Source of the DNA: Serripes groenlandicus
Lineage: Eukaryota > Mollusca > Bivalvia > Cardiida > Cardiidae
Assembly (NCBI GenBank): GCA_031761405.1
Contig: JASEVX010000001.1
Coordinates: 201,594,937 to 201,658,936 of the forward strand
DNA: 64,000 nucleotides
Direction of reading: 5' to 3'
Shown: one piece after another, positions 10,447 to 21,978 of the stretch
Layout: each line of letters begins with the position of its first letter
How positions within the stretch are numbered: position 1 is the first letter of the stretch
The notes under the pieces: generated by a model
Databases searched by the model: none
What the model saw: only the letters and a program-made list of their open reading frames with translations
Told to the model about the DNA's origin: nothing
Translations under genes and position numbers: made by a program

Positions 10447-13400
10447 CTACTGCACCATAGCAGCTGCTGTGGCGGAGGCACTGAAAATAGAAAAGCAACA
10501 TGTTATAAAATAACTGATAATTTGCAGTTCCAAAGTCTCCATAATATTGATTTCCTGAAGAAAATCACGAAAAATATGCTTTCAAATAACATTTTAATAT
10601 ATATTTATTTAAAACAATGATCAAATAAATCCAGACCAGAGGATTAAAGTGGTCTTTCTAATCACTTGTTTCAACCCATGTTATGGGTGCTTGAAATAAT
10701 CATCTCGGTGAGACAACTCTTTTGACCCACAACATAGGTTTCGGAGGCCAAATAAGGATTTAAGAACATGAAAAACTCTACAGGAACAGAATGATTTAAG
10801 GAAAAGAAGTTGTTGTAGTATTAATATTTCATAACTCACTCAAGAAACTGAAATATATGTGCTCGCTTTAAAAATTGGTCTGAAAACATCACATCTGATC
10901 AGTTCGTATTTGAAGTAAAACTATTTATTTTTCAACAAAATGCAAGACCAAGGTCACAATACCAAGGCTTGACACTCAATTTCTCGAAGTCGACTGCTGC
11001 AGATTTGATGTACATGGAAAAGGTTTAACACACAACTTACTATTTCCAGTTGGGAGGAAGGACCTTCTTTGTTTTGTAATATCTGGCCAACCTGTGGATT
11101 CTGCTCTCGACAAGAATCAACCTATACTTGGCATCTCTGTCCTGCAAGTGTATTAAATATATTCATAAATTTTAATTTTCATTTAAGTCCCATAATATGT
11201 AGAAGACCCGAAACATTGCTCAAATCCTTTTGTCCGAAATATTTAATTTTTCAGATTTATAGCGTCTTCACTTATTTTCTATTTAGTTACAACGCATCAA
11301 GTTTGTGCCCATCACAACAGGAAATACGTTTGCAAGTTAACGTGCAAACTATTTTGCCAATCTGGGCTAATATACATATTTTTTTGTCAACTCTGCAGTG
11401 GACAACTGCCCATCACAACAGGAAATACGTTTGCAAGTTAACGTGCAAACTATTTTGCCAATCTGGGCTAATATACTTATTTTTTTGTCAACTCTGCAGT
11501 GGACAACTTTGGAAAATAGGTCGAAATAACAATTAAATTGCATTGCATGCTTGTATCTAGCCAATTTACAACAGTGCATGTCATCTAAAAGTTACGAGAA
11601 TGAATGGATATGGCCAATATGGAAGATTTTGATTGTATTTTGAAAAACGTCCGTGTGAAAGTTGCCTGCCCTTTAATCCAGACGGACAGGTTTTAAAAGA
11701 TTTTGTCCAACAAAGAGCTGGTCACAAACTGATGAGGATCATTTTTTGTGTGGTGCAGTTGAAATAATGATTTCTTACCTTCCTGTTCCTTTCCAAATGT
11801 TTACGGATGTTGACAGCTTTCTTGATGAGGTAATACAAATCCTCTGGGATTTCAGATGCAAGACCTTTACCCTTCAAGACACGCAGAATTTTGTTACCTG
11901 TAACAAATCTGACCTGGGCAACACCATGTGAATCCCTCAGAATGACACCTGTGAAAGTAAACATTACCATGGTTAATAAACAATGATTATTGATATTAGC
12001 ACGAAGACAGAAATTATAGTAAATTTGAATATTTTGGTCAATCACTTACTATGTTTGGACCATTGCATCGAGGGTATGGTTGAAGCATGCTTGAATCTTC
12101 GGCTGATAAAAATTGTCTGAATTTATATATTGTTTTGCTCGACACTTTTTTTGTTTAACGACTTTAATATGTAATTTAATTTATAAAGTTATTAACATAT
12201 TGTACTTAAAGGTTTACGTCTGCATATTTGAGTCTGAAAAGCAATGCAATAAATAATCTTACCAATTTGAGATGGTGTTAAACCTTTCTTTGCCAGCTTG
12301 ACAATTTGTTCTGTGACATCGTCAGCAGTAAGCTTCAACCACTGTACAAAATAGATAAAACATTTTTACATTAGTGTCAGACAAAATAATTCAAACAAAA
12401 ATTAATGAAAGGTTTAAATAAATTAAAAGGATGTTTGAAGGAACACGCGTTGCCCAACAACATTTCGGACAACAAGAGGCCCAAGAGGGCTGCTCCACAG
12501 CCATTGGGCAAAAGTTGAATCTCCAAACAGCCCACCCCCTGATGGCCATCTTTTTTTACCAATCAACATGGCTTGAAGGAATCTGATAGAGGGTCTCCCA
12601 AGGAACAGTTCTACAAAATTATTTTAAAATCAGCCAGACACTTTCAGAGAAGATTTTTCACAATAGCCCCGCCCCCTGGCAGCCATGTTTTTGGACCAAT
12701 CAACTTGGCTTGAAGGAATCTGATAGATTTACGCAATGAACATTTCTACAATTTTTTTTGAAAATCGGCCAGACACTTTCGGAGAAGGAGATTTTTTAAG
12801 TTTTTACTATTTTTTTCTTTTGGTTGCCATTTCCCTCAACATAAAGCAACTTGTAACAAATTTAATCAGTCACAAACTTTGGTGGTATTTGAATAAATCT
12901 AGTAATACTTACTGTTGGTACAGATCTCCTGTATGGCAAGGCCGACTGGGAAATACCCTTACTGAAATAGAAAACATGCAATAGTTGATTAACTAAGGAA
13001 ATATTGATCATCAGTTGATCTGACTATGATCATAATTATATACATCTGGTGTTGCATCAGAAAAACTGGCTTTAAGAAATTCATACCCAAGATGTTTAAT
13101 GCAGAGTTAATAAAAATTCCAATATATTCATGAAAACATTAAAAATTGCATCTAATATAAAAAGGCTTTCAATATAGAATTGATTTTAACTCAATTTTCA
13201 GTTACATCCCAATTGGCTGTTCACCTAACCATGTTTTCTGGCTTTCTTTTTGTTGATTATCATAAAATTATTGGACGAGACTGGATTTGAAGTTGAACCC
13301 TAGTCGTGCATCAACAACCTGGTTATCAACTGAGGTATTCACAATTGTGAGCCTAGACACAGGCATTCTTTAAGAATATTTCAGGAACATAATGAATTTG

Positions 13401-14390
13401 TACTTTCTACTTTTACTTTCTACAAGACACCTGTGAACAAAACTGTAAAAAGCATCATTGGGAAACACGCTCTTCCCTTTTCATACCTGTTCCAATTCAG
13501 TATCCTTTGATTCAGTGCAAGCTAGAGTGCCACATAAATAACACCCATAACTTCACCATAGATTTTATTTGAAGGCATGAGCAGGGCGGACCCTTACCCG
13601 GTACCTCAACCAACTGATAGTGGCAAGTAAAAGCTGTCATGGAAACAACTTATGTTATTGTGGCGAGGTTCTATACTTTGATGAAGATAAATGAAGGCAT
13701 GAGCAGAGCATTGGCTCTTACCCGGTACCTCACGCAATGTCTACAGTGCGGTCCTCACGTCAACTGGGTATACCGATGTTCAGTAACCGAACAAGGCTAC
13801 ACTATTTGAAGGCATGAGCAGGGCCAAAAGAGACCCTTACCCTGTACCTCACCCATTGTCATGTTTGATTGATTGCATGGGTTCCTAAATAAATAAAATA
13901 AACATATGAAATTGCTAGATATTGAAACATCATCACATCCTAAATTCAAAAGTATCATTACATTGATTTTCAAGAACATTTATGTAATCCAGCACTGTGA
14001 AAAGATGGCTGCTCGTTTCGACTTGAAAATGTTGGCGTCAAAAAGTGGCAATTCATTTTAATGTTTACCAGGAAATGCTTTATAATCTTTCTAAACAAAA
14101 AGATTAATTTAGATATTTTTAAAAGAAAGCCGTCTGATGGAAACAGGTAACTGCATTTTCAACTAATGAACATGAGACCGTGTGAGAACATTCGAACCAC
14201 GTGGCTTGTACGCCAGTTTTTTAAAAGTTGTCAAACTCTGAAACTAGCAATCGGTTTTGCTGAAAACTACCTTACAATGTACAAAATAGTTTAATAGATG
14301 TCTTCTGACCATTTTCAAGGTGTCTTGTGTTAAAATTTACAAATAATTAAGCGAATTATTTTCTCACCCTGGATTGTGCATACGACCCAT
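10447..14390 (-). CDS. RPS13: 40S ribosomal protein S13 (uS15), six exons
   Basis: Encodes the small-subunit protein uS15, which binds 18S rRNA in the platform region. Coding exons in transcript order: 14390-14368, 12961-12913, 12341-12263, 11948-11779, 11141-11041, 10480-10447. All junctions are GT..AG and phases fit. The sum is 456 bases, 151 residues plus stop, the usual length of this protein. Recognisable segments are [64 protein letters not shown]-like [40 protein letters not shown] and a short divergent tail [11 protein letters not shown]. Exon 5 ends inside the Tyr codon, so an apparent stop there (TAG) is spliced away. The 5' side shows a pyrimidine tract suited to a TOP mRNA. Intron 2 carries an AACAAG-type repeat and intron 1 a three-copy conserved block. 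Confidence 0.97.
10660..10780. repeat. decayed copy of the CCAGATAAGGAG palindromic element
   Basis: ATAATCATCTCGGTGAGACAACTCTTTTGACCCACAACATAGG and the following CCAAATAAGGATTTAAGAACATG match the centre and right half of the palindromic elements at 22254 and 43207. It lies in RPS13 intron 5. Confidence 0.4.
10984..11032. repeat. remnant of the TTAA MITE 3' end
   Basis: AAGTCGACTGCTGCAGATTTG followed by GTACATGGAAAAGG resembles the right end of the decayed MITE subgroup. It is the only trace of that family seen before 18 kb. Confidence 0.35.
11308..11510. repeat. 101-bp direct tandem duplication in RPS13 intron 4
   Basis: A block starting CCCATCACAACAGGAAATAC and ending CTGCAGTGGACAACT occurs twice back to back, offset by exactly 101 bp and nearly identical. 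It lies wholly within RPS13 intron 4 (11142-11778), so it does not touch coding sequence. Confidence 0.9.
12471..12840 (+). mobile_element. AACAAG-type element in RPS13 intron 2
   Basis: The head AACAAGAGGCCCAAGAGGGC carries a GGCCC/GGGC(C) hairpin. It is followed by two units with CCATGTTTTTGGACCAATC, TGGCTTGAAGGAATCTGATAG and CACTTTCGGAGAAG. The 3' part is missing. Orientation is opposite to the host gene. Confidence 0.6.
13560..13866. repeat. three-copy conserved block in RPS13 intron 1
   Basis: TGAAGGCATGAGCAG followed by RGC, a variable 5-12 base gap, then TTACCCGGTACCTCA occurs near 13571, 13691 and 13806 (CTGTACC in the third). Only this core of about 45 bases is conserved; the flanks differ. 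Distances within the core vary by non-multiples of three, so the block is not a protein-coding repeat. RPS13 introns host snoRNAs in vertebrates, but no convincing box C/D pair was found here. Confidence 0.7.
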
Positions 14391-14404
14391 GACGGCGGTT
14401 TGTT

Positions 14405-14412
14405 GAGAAAGG
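14405..14412 (-). promoter_or_regulatory. putative 5' TOP tract of RPS13
   Basis: Read on the minus strand, CCTTTCTC lies 15-22 bases before the ATG. A pyrimidine run beginning with C at the cap site is the usual mark of ribosomal protein mRNAs. The transcription start itself is inferred. Confidence 0.45.
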
Positions 14413-14849
14413 ACCCGTATGAGCGCTCTTGATTCGTTTGATACATGAATTTAATCGAACCTTTTTATTCTCCAGGATACATGTTTTTCATGATTCTTTA
14501 ATCTGTGTTTTTAAGTGTAAGGAAACGCTCCGAAATATAAGGCAATATTATTGTATCGCACTAAATTCAATGACTATAGGTTAAATTCAACATTAAAAGT
14601 ATAAAAAAAAAAATACAAAAATACAGCAAAATATTACTGGTCTTAGTATCTCCTGCCAAAGGCGTATGACATATTGGTTTGGTGATGTCCGTCTATCCCT
14701 TTGTCCTTCTGTCTGCTCTTCTAACGCCACATATAAGCTATGGTTGGATGGGTTTGATACGAACTATAGGGAAATGTGAGACAGCAAGGTTCATTAAAAT
14801 TGCCTCAAAACGACAGAGTTATGTTAGCTTGAAATTATATTGAATACAT

Positions 14850-14912
14850 TGATATATTGAATATATTGATTATATTGATTATATTGATTATATTGATAGT
14901 ATTGTTTATATA
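14850..14912. repeat. ATATTGATT short tandem repeat
   Basis: TATATTGATTATATTGAT-type 9-base units are repeated about six times. Confidence 0.7.
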
Positions 14913-15164
14913 TCAAAATTGCGTTCATCATCTGGTCTTTTACAATTTTCATTTTGGCAAGGGATCTCAATTCAACGCAATAAACTTGTTAATTATAGAT
15001 TAGATCTCTAGATGGTCAACGTTATAATATGTTCGAGAGGCAACATAGGGCAATCAGTGTTATGAGGAATCCGAATGTTGTTAAGCGAATGAAAAGTTTA
15101 AGGCGGTCTGAATTGTACCAGGGTACTTCCAAAGAAGTAGAGTCGTTGCGTAATCTGTCCGTTT

Positions 15165-15315
15165 GTTTCGTACCCGAAAATATATTGGCTGTTTCGTAAC
15201 CGAAAATGTATTTGCTGTTTCGTAACCGAAAATATATCAGCTGTTTTATAACCAAAACAATATCGACTGTTTCTTACTCGAAAATGCATCGGCTGTTTCG
15301 TAACCGAAAATTTTA
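15165..15315 (-). repeat. short tandem array, GTTTCGTAACCGAAAA unit
   Basis: GTTTCGTAACCGAAAAT plus about 10 variable bases (WTATYGGCT) is repeated five times at 26-27 bp spacing. The same unit appears in reverse orientation at 16104-16385. Confidence 0.75.
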
Positions 15316-15474
15316 ATTGAAAATATAGATGGCAGCATTTGTTATTAAAAATTAAACTATTATTTGTAATGATAAAATTGTATGTTGGATCTAGAAGACG
15401 CTCAATCAGGTCTTCTTTGTGAATTTATGAAACCTTTTAAAGATCAAGATTAACTTCCACATACATGTACTAAT

Positions 15475-15559
15475 CTTTGTCCACAATGTCACATAGTCAA
15501 CACAGTTAAAAAAAAAATGTAAGAAACTGCTAATCATGTTTTATTTTATCAAGCCCTTA
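15475..15559 (+). pseudogene. LINE reverse-transcriptase C-terminal scrap
   Basis: One frame reads LCPQCHIVNTV, an A-rich slip with a stop, then ETANHVLFYQAL. The C-x2-C ... ET-x2-H arrangement is typical of the C-terminal zinc-like motif after non-LTR reverse transcriptases. No upstream RT motifs were recognised, and the scrap is dead. Confidence 0.3.
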
Positions 15560-16103
15560 AATCGATAATGTAAACTATTTGAGAATAAACACAGTGAAAA
15601 TACAACTAAAATGGTATCTCATTCATATTTTTCACACCGTATTAATTTTTTTCTAAAAAACCCACCTGATAAATGGTTAAAGAAAGGGGCATCGCGGCAT
15701 CTCAGATGTTATTAACGATATAATTGGGGTCAAACTAACAACAGTATGTCACACTTGCAACTAGATTTTAATGAGTTAATCAATAAGTATATATTTGGTA
15801 CCGCTATTCCTTCATGAATATTTTATTGTATCACCAGTTTTCTTTTAAGTTTTTCTGGCTTATATTCCCACAGATATTCAAATATGGTTTTATTTATGTC
15901 ATTAACAATAAAATTGCATGTATGTTAAAACATTCTGTATATGACAAATTCATGAACATTTTGTCCAGGTAAATAAAAATTCTGTTCTGTTTTGTCATTA
16001 ACAATATAATCAGGTGGATTTGGTAAAACTGTAAGTGTATATATATATATGAGTTTTGGTAATATTAGGAAAACCCCATATTAGGAGCTTAATTAGATAT
16101 CGG

Positions 16104-16385
16104 TTACGAAACAATTAGTTAATGCTTTTTCGGGTACGAATCAGCCGATATATTTTCGATAACAGTAAATTTATTATTCGGTACAAAACGTCCCAATATA
16201 TTTTCGGGTACGAAACAGCCGATTTATTTTCGGGTCCGAAACAACCAATTAATGTTCGAGTACGAAACAGCCCATTTGTTTTCGGATACCAAACAGTATC
16301 AGTTACCAAACAGCCAAACATTTTCCGGGTACGAAATGGTTCGGTTATCAAACCGCCATTTTATTTCTGTTACGAAACGGAGATG
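16104..16385 (+). repeat. short tandem array, TTTTCGGGTACGAAAC unit
   Basis: Reverse complement of the array at 15165-15315. TTTTCGGGTACGAAACAGCC-like units recur about nine times. Together the arrays form an inverted pair about 0.8 kb apart between the divergent RPS13 and SDHAF2 genes. Two overlapping open frames here are products of the repeat. Confidence 0.75.
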
Positions 16386-16655
16386 TTACAAAACGTCTGG
16401 ACCCCCTTCCAAATTGCTTGTTTCTTTTACACTTGTCTTTCTGACCGGCCCAGAATAGACACCCTATAGCTGTTGCACGCAAATTTCTATATGTGGGTTG
16501 GACATTATTATATAAAATTGAGGGCTAAGCAATGAAACTGTCACGATATCCAAATAATATACACAGTTCGAACATTATTATGTTATCAGGAATTGATACC
16601 AACCATACTGTCTAATACAAGGGAGGTCACTCTCGATGAATTACATAACTACAAA

Positions 16656-19600
16656 ATGTCATTGAAAACCCTCATCCAGAAATTTCACGTGAGTTATTCA
16701 CGCCACTCGATGCTGAAAAGACAGGTTAGTTAATTCAAAAGTGTTGTTACTTTTGTCCAAAATATCTGAAATGTCAGTTTTTGTCTTTTTGTCTTGAAAG
16801 AATATAAAGATTATGCAGTTGTATCGTTTACTGCCCTGTTTCGGTGACCTTTTTAGATCACCTAGAGCCAAAGACTCAAGGTGAGCTATTCTGATCACTC
16901 TGTGTCCGTCGTCTGTCGTCCGTCGTCCGTTGTCAACTTTTAGCTTTAAACATCATCTCCTTCTGAACCGCAAGAACAATTTCCACAAAACATCACAGGA
17001 ATGTTCCTTTGGTGGTCCTCTTTCAAATTTGTTCAAAGAATAAAATTCCATTGAGAACTTTGGTTGCTGCGGCATCAGAAAGGGGACAAAATGTCCAAAC
17101 TTTAAAAATCTTCTCCTCCGAATCTGCCTGTCAGATTCAAATATAATTTGGTAGAAATGTTCCTTGGGTGACCCTCTATAAAAATTGTTCAAGCCATACT
17201 GATTGGTTGAAAAACATGGCAGTCAGGCGGCATCAGAAAATGGGCAAAATTTGAAAATTCCATTTTTATGAAAGTGTTTGTCTGATTTTAAGAAAATATA
17301 ATACGAATCTTACTTTAATGATACTCTATTTAATTTGTTTAAGCCGTTTTGATTGGTTACACAATCATAGCAACCAGGCGTCATCACAAAAGGGGTAAAT
17401 TGAACTTTTAGCTACAAATGACAACCAACTCCTACCATTCCAATAGACCAATTTCCACAAAACATCACAGGAATGTTCCTTTGGTGGTCCTCTTTCAAAA
17501 TTGTTCAAAGATTTAAATTCCATTGAGAACTTTGGTTGCTGCGGCATCAGGAAGTGAGAAAAATACCCGAATTTTAAAATCCTTTTCCTCCATAATCTGC
17601 TTGTGCGATTGCAAGATAATTTGGTAGAAATGTTCCTTAAGTGACACTCTAAATAAACTGTTGAAGCCATATTGATTTCGTTGAAAAACAGGGCAGCAAG
17701 GCAGCATCAGGAAAGGTGCAAAATGACAAAAACTTTTTAATTCCATTCTTATTAAAGTTCTTGTTAGATTTCAAGATTTAAATGGCCTTTACTGATAAGC
17801 TGTTTCTTGAAAAGTGTCCACTCCTTGCAGTTTCATTTGCACTCCTTGATCAAATTTTCCCAGATATTTGCAGTTAAATATTTGCTACTAATTTACTATC
17901 AATTAGGTGATCGATTTAGGGCCATCTTGGCCCTCTTGTTTATTTTGCATGTTCTCTCAAATGTAAGACCTTTTGGATAACTATGGCATGGGATCACTTC
18001 AAAGGACAGGTATTTAGCTGCCAGAGAGTGCCAACGGTGTCATTCTTATAGTTTTGACACAAAAGAAGGTGTTTATATGATTATAAATATATTTCAGCTC
18101 TAACCCCTTTCCAACTTATAGACGCATTCAGATCTGCAGCAGACGTGTCTTCAACATTTTCTGACACTTGAATTTATACTCAACACTCATTCTTCCAGAT
18201 TGTCCCCAGCATTATTACTTATAAGAGATGTTTGTCAGACAAAATCATAGATCCCCCAGACATGACTCCTCCCATTCCTGAATATATAGAAAGAAGCGAC
18301 GACGAACCAACGGATGTTAGACGGGCCAGATTGGTGTATCAAAGTAGAAAACGTGGGATGGCAGAAAATTGTCTACTTCTTAGGTAAGTCGAGGTTCTTT
18401 AATTCACCCTTTCCCACTTGCAAACGATCTTTAGAAGACAGTTTTGACATCATCATCTAGGCAGCAAATATGGATAATATTCATAAATAATCGTAACATT
18501 ATTATTTAATAGTGTTGAAAAGTTTTGACAAAAGCAGTTTTTTATTAAATGTATTAAAAAATCATCTGCTGCAAATGCTTCGGAATGGTTCTGCATGTTG
18601 GAAAGGTTAAATTTAACGCTAGATTGATAGCACAGAAGTTGAGAACTGGTAGTTTTCTGACTTTAATTAAGCAAAAATAATCAATTTGATACATCATTTA
18701 TATCATGACAAGCTCCATACATATTGGTTATATGCCAGGTTGTTAACTCTATCCTAGATTATGTGATAAAGCAAATCTACAACAGATGACATCAAGGCAA
18801 ATATATATCCAAATTCTCTTAAAATGTTTTCGTTTTAAATCGAGTTAAAATCATTGTGGCAAAGGTCATCTGCTTCAGATGCGTCAGATGCATCTGCATG
18901 TGGGGAAAGGGTTGAACTTCTCCCTAGGCTAGTGAAGTTAACCCTTTCCCCCATATAGACGCTTTCTGACGCCTCTGCAGCAGACGGCTTTTTGAAATCA
19001 TAGTAACAAAAGAAGAAATCGCACAAAACGTGCAATTTCTCCTTTTGTCACAATGTTTTCCACTTCAATTAAAGAGATTTTCCATTATTTGACAAAATAT
19101 GTTCAAAGTCGTCTGCTGAAGAATTGTCGTATGAGGGAAAGGGTTAAGTATTCTTCTGCTAGTTCTGTTCCAATGTTTTCCTTCTTTTAGCACTTTTGCC
19201 AAGAAGTTTCTCCAGACCTTTAACGCAGAAGAACTAAAACTGTATGATGATCTAATCAATAAACCATCCAATGACTGGGAACTCTATTATTGGATGACAG
19301 GTAAGAACATGGAATTGCTACAAGATTTAATTATACCCCCAGATACGTAGTATATGGGGGCTATATAGGAGTCGCGCTTGTCGGTCCGTTGGTCTGGACA
19401 TTTCTTATGAACACTATTTCTCAGCAACCCTTATTCAGAATTCAATATAACTTCACAAGAATGATTGATACCAAGCCTAGTTGTGCATACTGTTGGCTTG
19501 TTGCACTGGAATTATTTTTAAATGAGTTATGGCCCCTTGAATTTCTCATACATAGTTGGTCTATATACATAGTTTCTTGTGAACACTAATTCTCAGCAAC

Positions 19601-21386
19601 TCTTTGTCAGAATTCAATATTACTTCACAAGAATGATTGATACCAAGCCTAGTTGTGCATATTGTCGGCATGTTGCACTGGAATTATTTTTAAATGAGTT
19701 ATGGCCCCTTGAATTTCTCATACATAGTTAGTCTGTAGACATTTCTTGTGAACACTATTTCTCAGCAACCCTTGGTCAGAATTCAATATAACTTCACAAG
19801 AATGATTGATACCAAGCCTAGTTGTGCATATTGTCAGCGTGTTGCACTCAAATTATTTTTAAATGAGTTATGGCCCCTTGAATTTCTCATACATATGTAT
19901 ATTGTCAGGCACCAGCTGGGGGTATTCATCACCTTCAGTGATATTTCTAGTTTAGTTTATTTCACTTATATTTTATACAAAATGTCTAACCTCATATTTT
20001 AATCATTTATACAAGTAAAAAACTGTTATACAGAACATGAGCAATTGGGTTTCGCCACAAGTAATTTCAAAATTAAATAAAAGTCCTTCCCAAATTGCAG
20101 CACAATAGATAAGTGGATGACAGAGTGTATCTCGCATTATAGTATGATATAGCAAAATTATTTAGAACTAATTGATGCACTAGTTTATCATTTATGTTGA
20201 GCCCCTCATACTCTGTTGTGTGTCATGCTTCCATCCACATCGTCCTCTCAATAACCAGTAGGTCAATTGGGATGAAACTTCACTGCAAGCATCCCCTCAA
20301 TGTATTCTCCAGAATTCCTTCAATTTTGTTGGGGGCCATGCTGAATTTTGGTTTCCATGGCAACCAAGCGAAAAAGAAACCTTTAAAATTCGTCTTCTCA
20401 CAAACTGGTTGGCTGATTCTCAATTAATTTTGTAGAAATGTTCCTTGGGTTACCATTTATCAGATTCCTTCAAGCTCTGTACATTCATCAAAAGCATGAC
20501 GGCCAGAGGCTGTTTTGCCTTATAGCTGTAGTGAAAACTTTGAAAATCTTCTTCTCCAAAACTTTAAGCAGATTTATTCAAGCCATGTTGATTGGTCGAT
20601 AAATTATTCGTCAGAGGTGGGTGGGGCAGTTTTGCCTTATATGGTTATATTGAAAAATATCCTCTTCTCCAAAAAATATCTTGCAAATTTAAAAAAAAAA
20701 ATGCTGCAATGTTCTTTTGGTGACCCTCTACCTTAGATTACTTCTAGGCATGTTGGTTGGTAATTATTAAGTCATTGTTGTTACGTGAAAGCATCCCAAT
20801 CAAATTGCATAAATCAGGTAAACGATCCAGGGCCATCATGGCTCTCTTGTTTTCAAAAGACATCTGAGGAATCTACAGGTGGGTAAAGATTTAACCCTTT
20901 CCTTCATACGACAATTCTGCAGCAGATGACAAGAACTGTATGTATCTTCTGTACTTTCCCCCCTTATCATAAAGACTATTGAATTAACCCTTTCCCTCAT
21001 ACGACAATTCTGCAGCCGACGACTTTGAACATATTTTGTCAAAACATAGAAAATCTCTATAATTGAATGGATAACCTATGACAAAAAGTGGAAAACATTG
21101 TGACAAAAGGAGAAATTGCACGTTTTGTGCAATTTCTTCTTTTGTCACTATGTTTTCAAAAAGCCATCTGCTGCAGAGTGTCATAAAGCGTCTATATGAG
21201 GAAAAGGGTTAAAGGAAAAAGACTTCATGAGAGCCAAAGTCTTCAAGATGAACCTATATTTCTTCTTTTTTTTCTTCAGAAAATAAGCCCACTCCAGACG
21301 AGTTCAACAATTCTATCATGGACATGTTAAAAGAACATGTTAAGAATGAGGATAGAGATGCACGTATTCAGCAACCTCCATTGTAA
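16656..21386 (+). CDS. SDHAF2: succinate dehydrogenase assembly factor 2, mitochondrial, four exons
   Basis: Assembly factor (Sdh5/YgfY-CptB family) needed in the mitochondrial matrix to attach FAD covalently to the SDHA subunit of complex II. Exons: 16656-16724, 18199-18383, 19191-19300, 21280-21386. All have GT..AG borders and consistent phases (0, 2, 1). The sum is 471 bases, 156 residues, close to the usual ~165. Exon 1 encodes a short basic N-terminus ([20 protein letters not shown]) suited to mitochondrial import. The conserved core begins in exon 2 with [17 protein letters not shown], containing the RGM-x-EN motif, and continues [31 protein letters not shown] and KPTPDEF. An earlier GTGAGT at 16689 is an alternative exon 1 donor, but it would break phase. 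Intron 1 holds an AACAAG-type element; introns 2 and 3 hold MITEs and a tandem repeat. Confidence 0.95.
16853..17940 (-). mobile_element. AACAAG-type element in SDHAF2 intron 1
   Basis: On the minus strand the head is AACAAGAGGGCCAAGATGGC (near 17940) and the tail is CTCACCTTGAG ... CTCTAGGTGAT then CTAA at 16856-16853. The body has internal units matching the 2.5-3.9 kb copy. Confidence 0.65.
18100..18610 (+). repeat. decayed MITE pieces in SDHAF2 intron 2
   Basis: One partial copy lies at about 18100-18185 (CCCCTTTCCAACTTATAGACGC ... CTGCAGCAGACG), interrupted by exon 2 context. A second diverged copy runs from about 18404 (CACCCTTTCCCACTTGC) to 18609 (CATCTGCTGCAAATGC ... TTGGAAAGGTTAA). 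Confidence 0.45.
18938..19147 (-). mobile_element. MITE copy, full, in SDHAF2 intron 2
   Basis: Both TTAA-linked ends are present. The stem is the CAC/GTG type (GCACAAAACGTGC). It ends 43 bases before exon 3. A partial copy end lies just upstream (18840-18914). Confidence 0.85.
19330..19945 (+). repeat. three-unit tandem repeat, about 172 bp, SDHAF2 intron 3
   Basis: ATTGATACCAAGCCTAGTTG recurs at about 19463, 19636 and 19806, with TTATGGCCCCTTGAATTTCT in each unit. It is preceded by ATTATACCCCCAGATACG and followed by CTGGGGGTATTCATCACC, so the ends are roughly inverted (TACCCCCA/TGGGGGTA). A relative with the same 3' part (CTTCAGTGAT ... TCTAGTTTA) is at 51395-51650. Confidence 0.8.
20195..20852 (-). 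mobile_element. AACAAG-type element in SDHAF2 intron 3
   Basis: The head, read on the minus strand at 20852, is ACAAGAGAGCCATGATGGCC. The body includes GGTTTCCATGGCAACCAAG and CTTCAAGC-type phrases in reverse. The tail hairpin is not clear. Confidence 0.55.
20984..21212 (+). mobile_element. MITE copy, full, in SDHAF2 intron 3
   Basis: Intact ends. The stem is the CAC/GTG type with linked markers CAAAACATAG and GACAAAAAG. A 55-bp left-end fragment of another copy lies just before it (20891-20945). It ends 68 bases before exon 4. Confidence 0.9.
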
Positions 21387-21421
21387 ATCTGGGACAATGT
21401 TCTGATTACAAATATGTTCAA

Positions 21422-21787
21422 TTAACCCTTTCCCCCCATACAAATTTTTTGCAACAGACAACTTTTGAAAACCTGAAGGCAAAGCTACTGATGTTCTCTG
21501 TAATGTAATAGTATGATAATTGAAGACTTTTGAAAACACACTGGCTTTAAGGAGAAATTGCTTTTAACCCTTTCCCTCATAAAACAATTCTGCAGCAAAC
21601 GACTTTGAACATATTATGTCAAAAATTAGAAAATCTCTATATTTGAATTGAATGACTTAAAGTGGAAAACATTGTGGCAAAAGGAGAAATTGCTCGTTTT
21701 GAGCAATTTCTTCTTTTGTCACTATGTTTTCAATAAGCCGTCTGCTGTAGAGCCGTCAGAAAATGTCTATATGAGGGTAAGGGTTAA
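21422..21787 (+). mobile_element. truncated plus full MITE copy, 3' of SDHAF2
   Basis: 21422-21563 is a truncated diverged copy that runs directly into a full copy at 21564-21787 (CTC/GAG stem). Both lie between the SDHAF2 stop and a possible AATAAA at 21912, so they may be transcribed in its 3' UTR. Confidence 0.75.
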
Positions 21788-21911
21788 AGAGTTAAATCCT
21801 GTGCCAACAGTTATATATTACATATATCATTTTGAAATAAGGGAGTTTCAATTTGACGAGTGCTAAGGCATAACTTCCGCTTTATAATGAAATCTTTATA
21901 CATATTAATGT

Positions 21912-21917
21912 AATAAA
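21912..21917 (+). terminator. possible polyadenylation signal of SDHAF2
   Basis: AATAAA about 526 bases after the SDHAF2 stop. The choice among AT-rich candidates is uncertain. Confidence 0.3.
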
Positions 21918-21978
21918 CCCTTATTTGATGGTATCAGTGTGGTCTGCTAGGAAAGTCATGAAATAATGCAAGATACTT

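Noticed and set aside
11041..11045. In-frame TAG at the end of RPS13 exon 5 as the stop
   Set aside because: It overlaps a GTAAGT donor, and splicing to exon 6 restores Tyr plus ten residues and the standard 151-residue length.
13571..13850. Duplicated coding exon in RPS13 intron 1 (recurring EGMSRA translation)
   Set aside because: Spacing between the conserved halves changes the reading frame from copy to copy, and no splice sites frame the blocks.
10481..14367. U14-type box C/D snoRNA in RPS13 introns
   Set aside because: Searched the sense strand of all five introns for RTGATGA with a CTGA at suitable distance; one GTGATGA near 13930 has no partner CTGA within about 100 bases.
15098..16469. 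Open frames with repeated YETA/RVRNS motifs; array also resembles a CRISPR at first glance
   Set aside because: The frames arise from the 26-30 bp tandem unit. The spacers are short and themselves repetitive, unlike CRISPR spacers.
16689..16694. Alternative GTGAGT donor for SDHAF2 exon 1
   Set aside because: Using it would join exon 2 out of frame; the donor at 16725 keeps phase 0.
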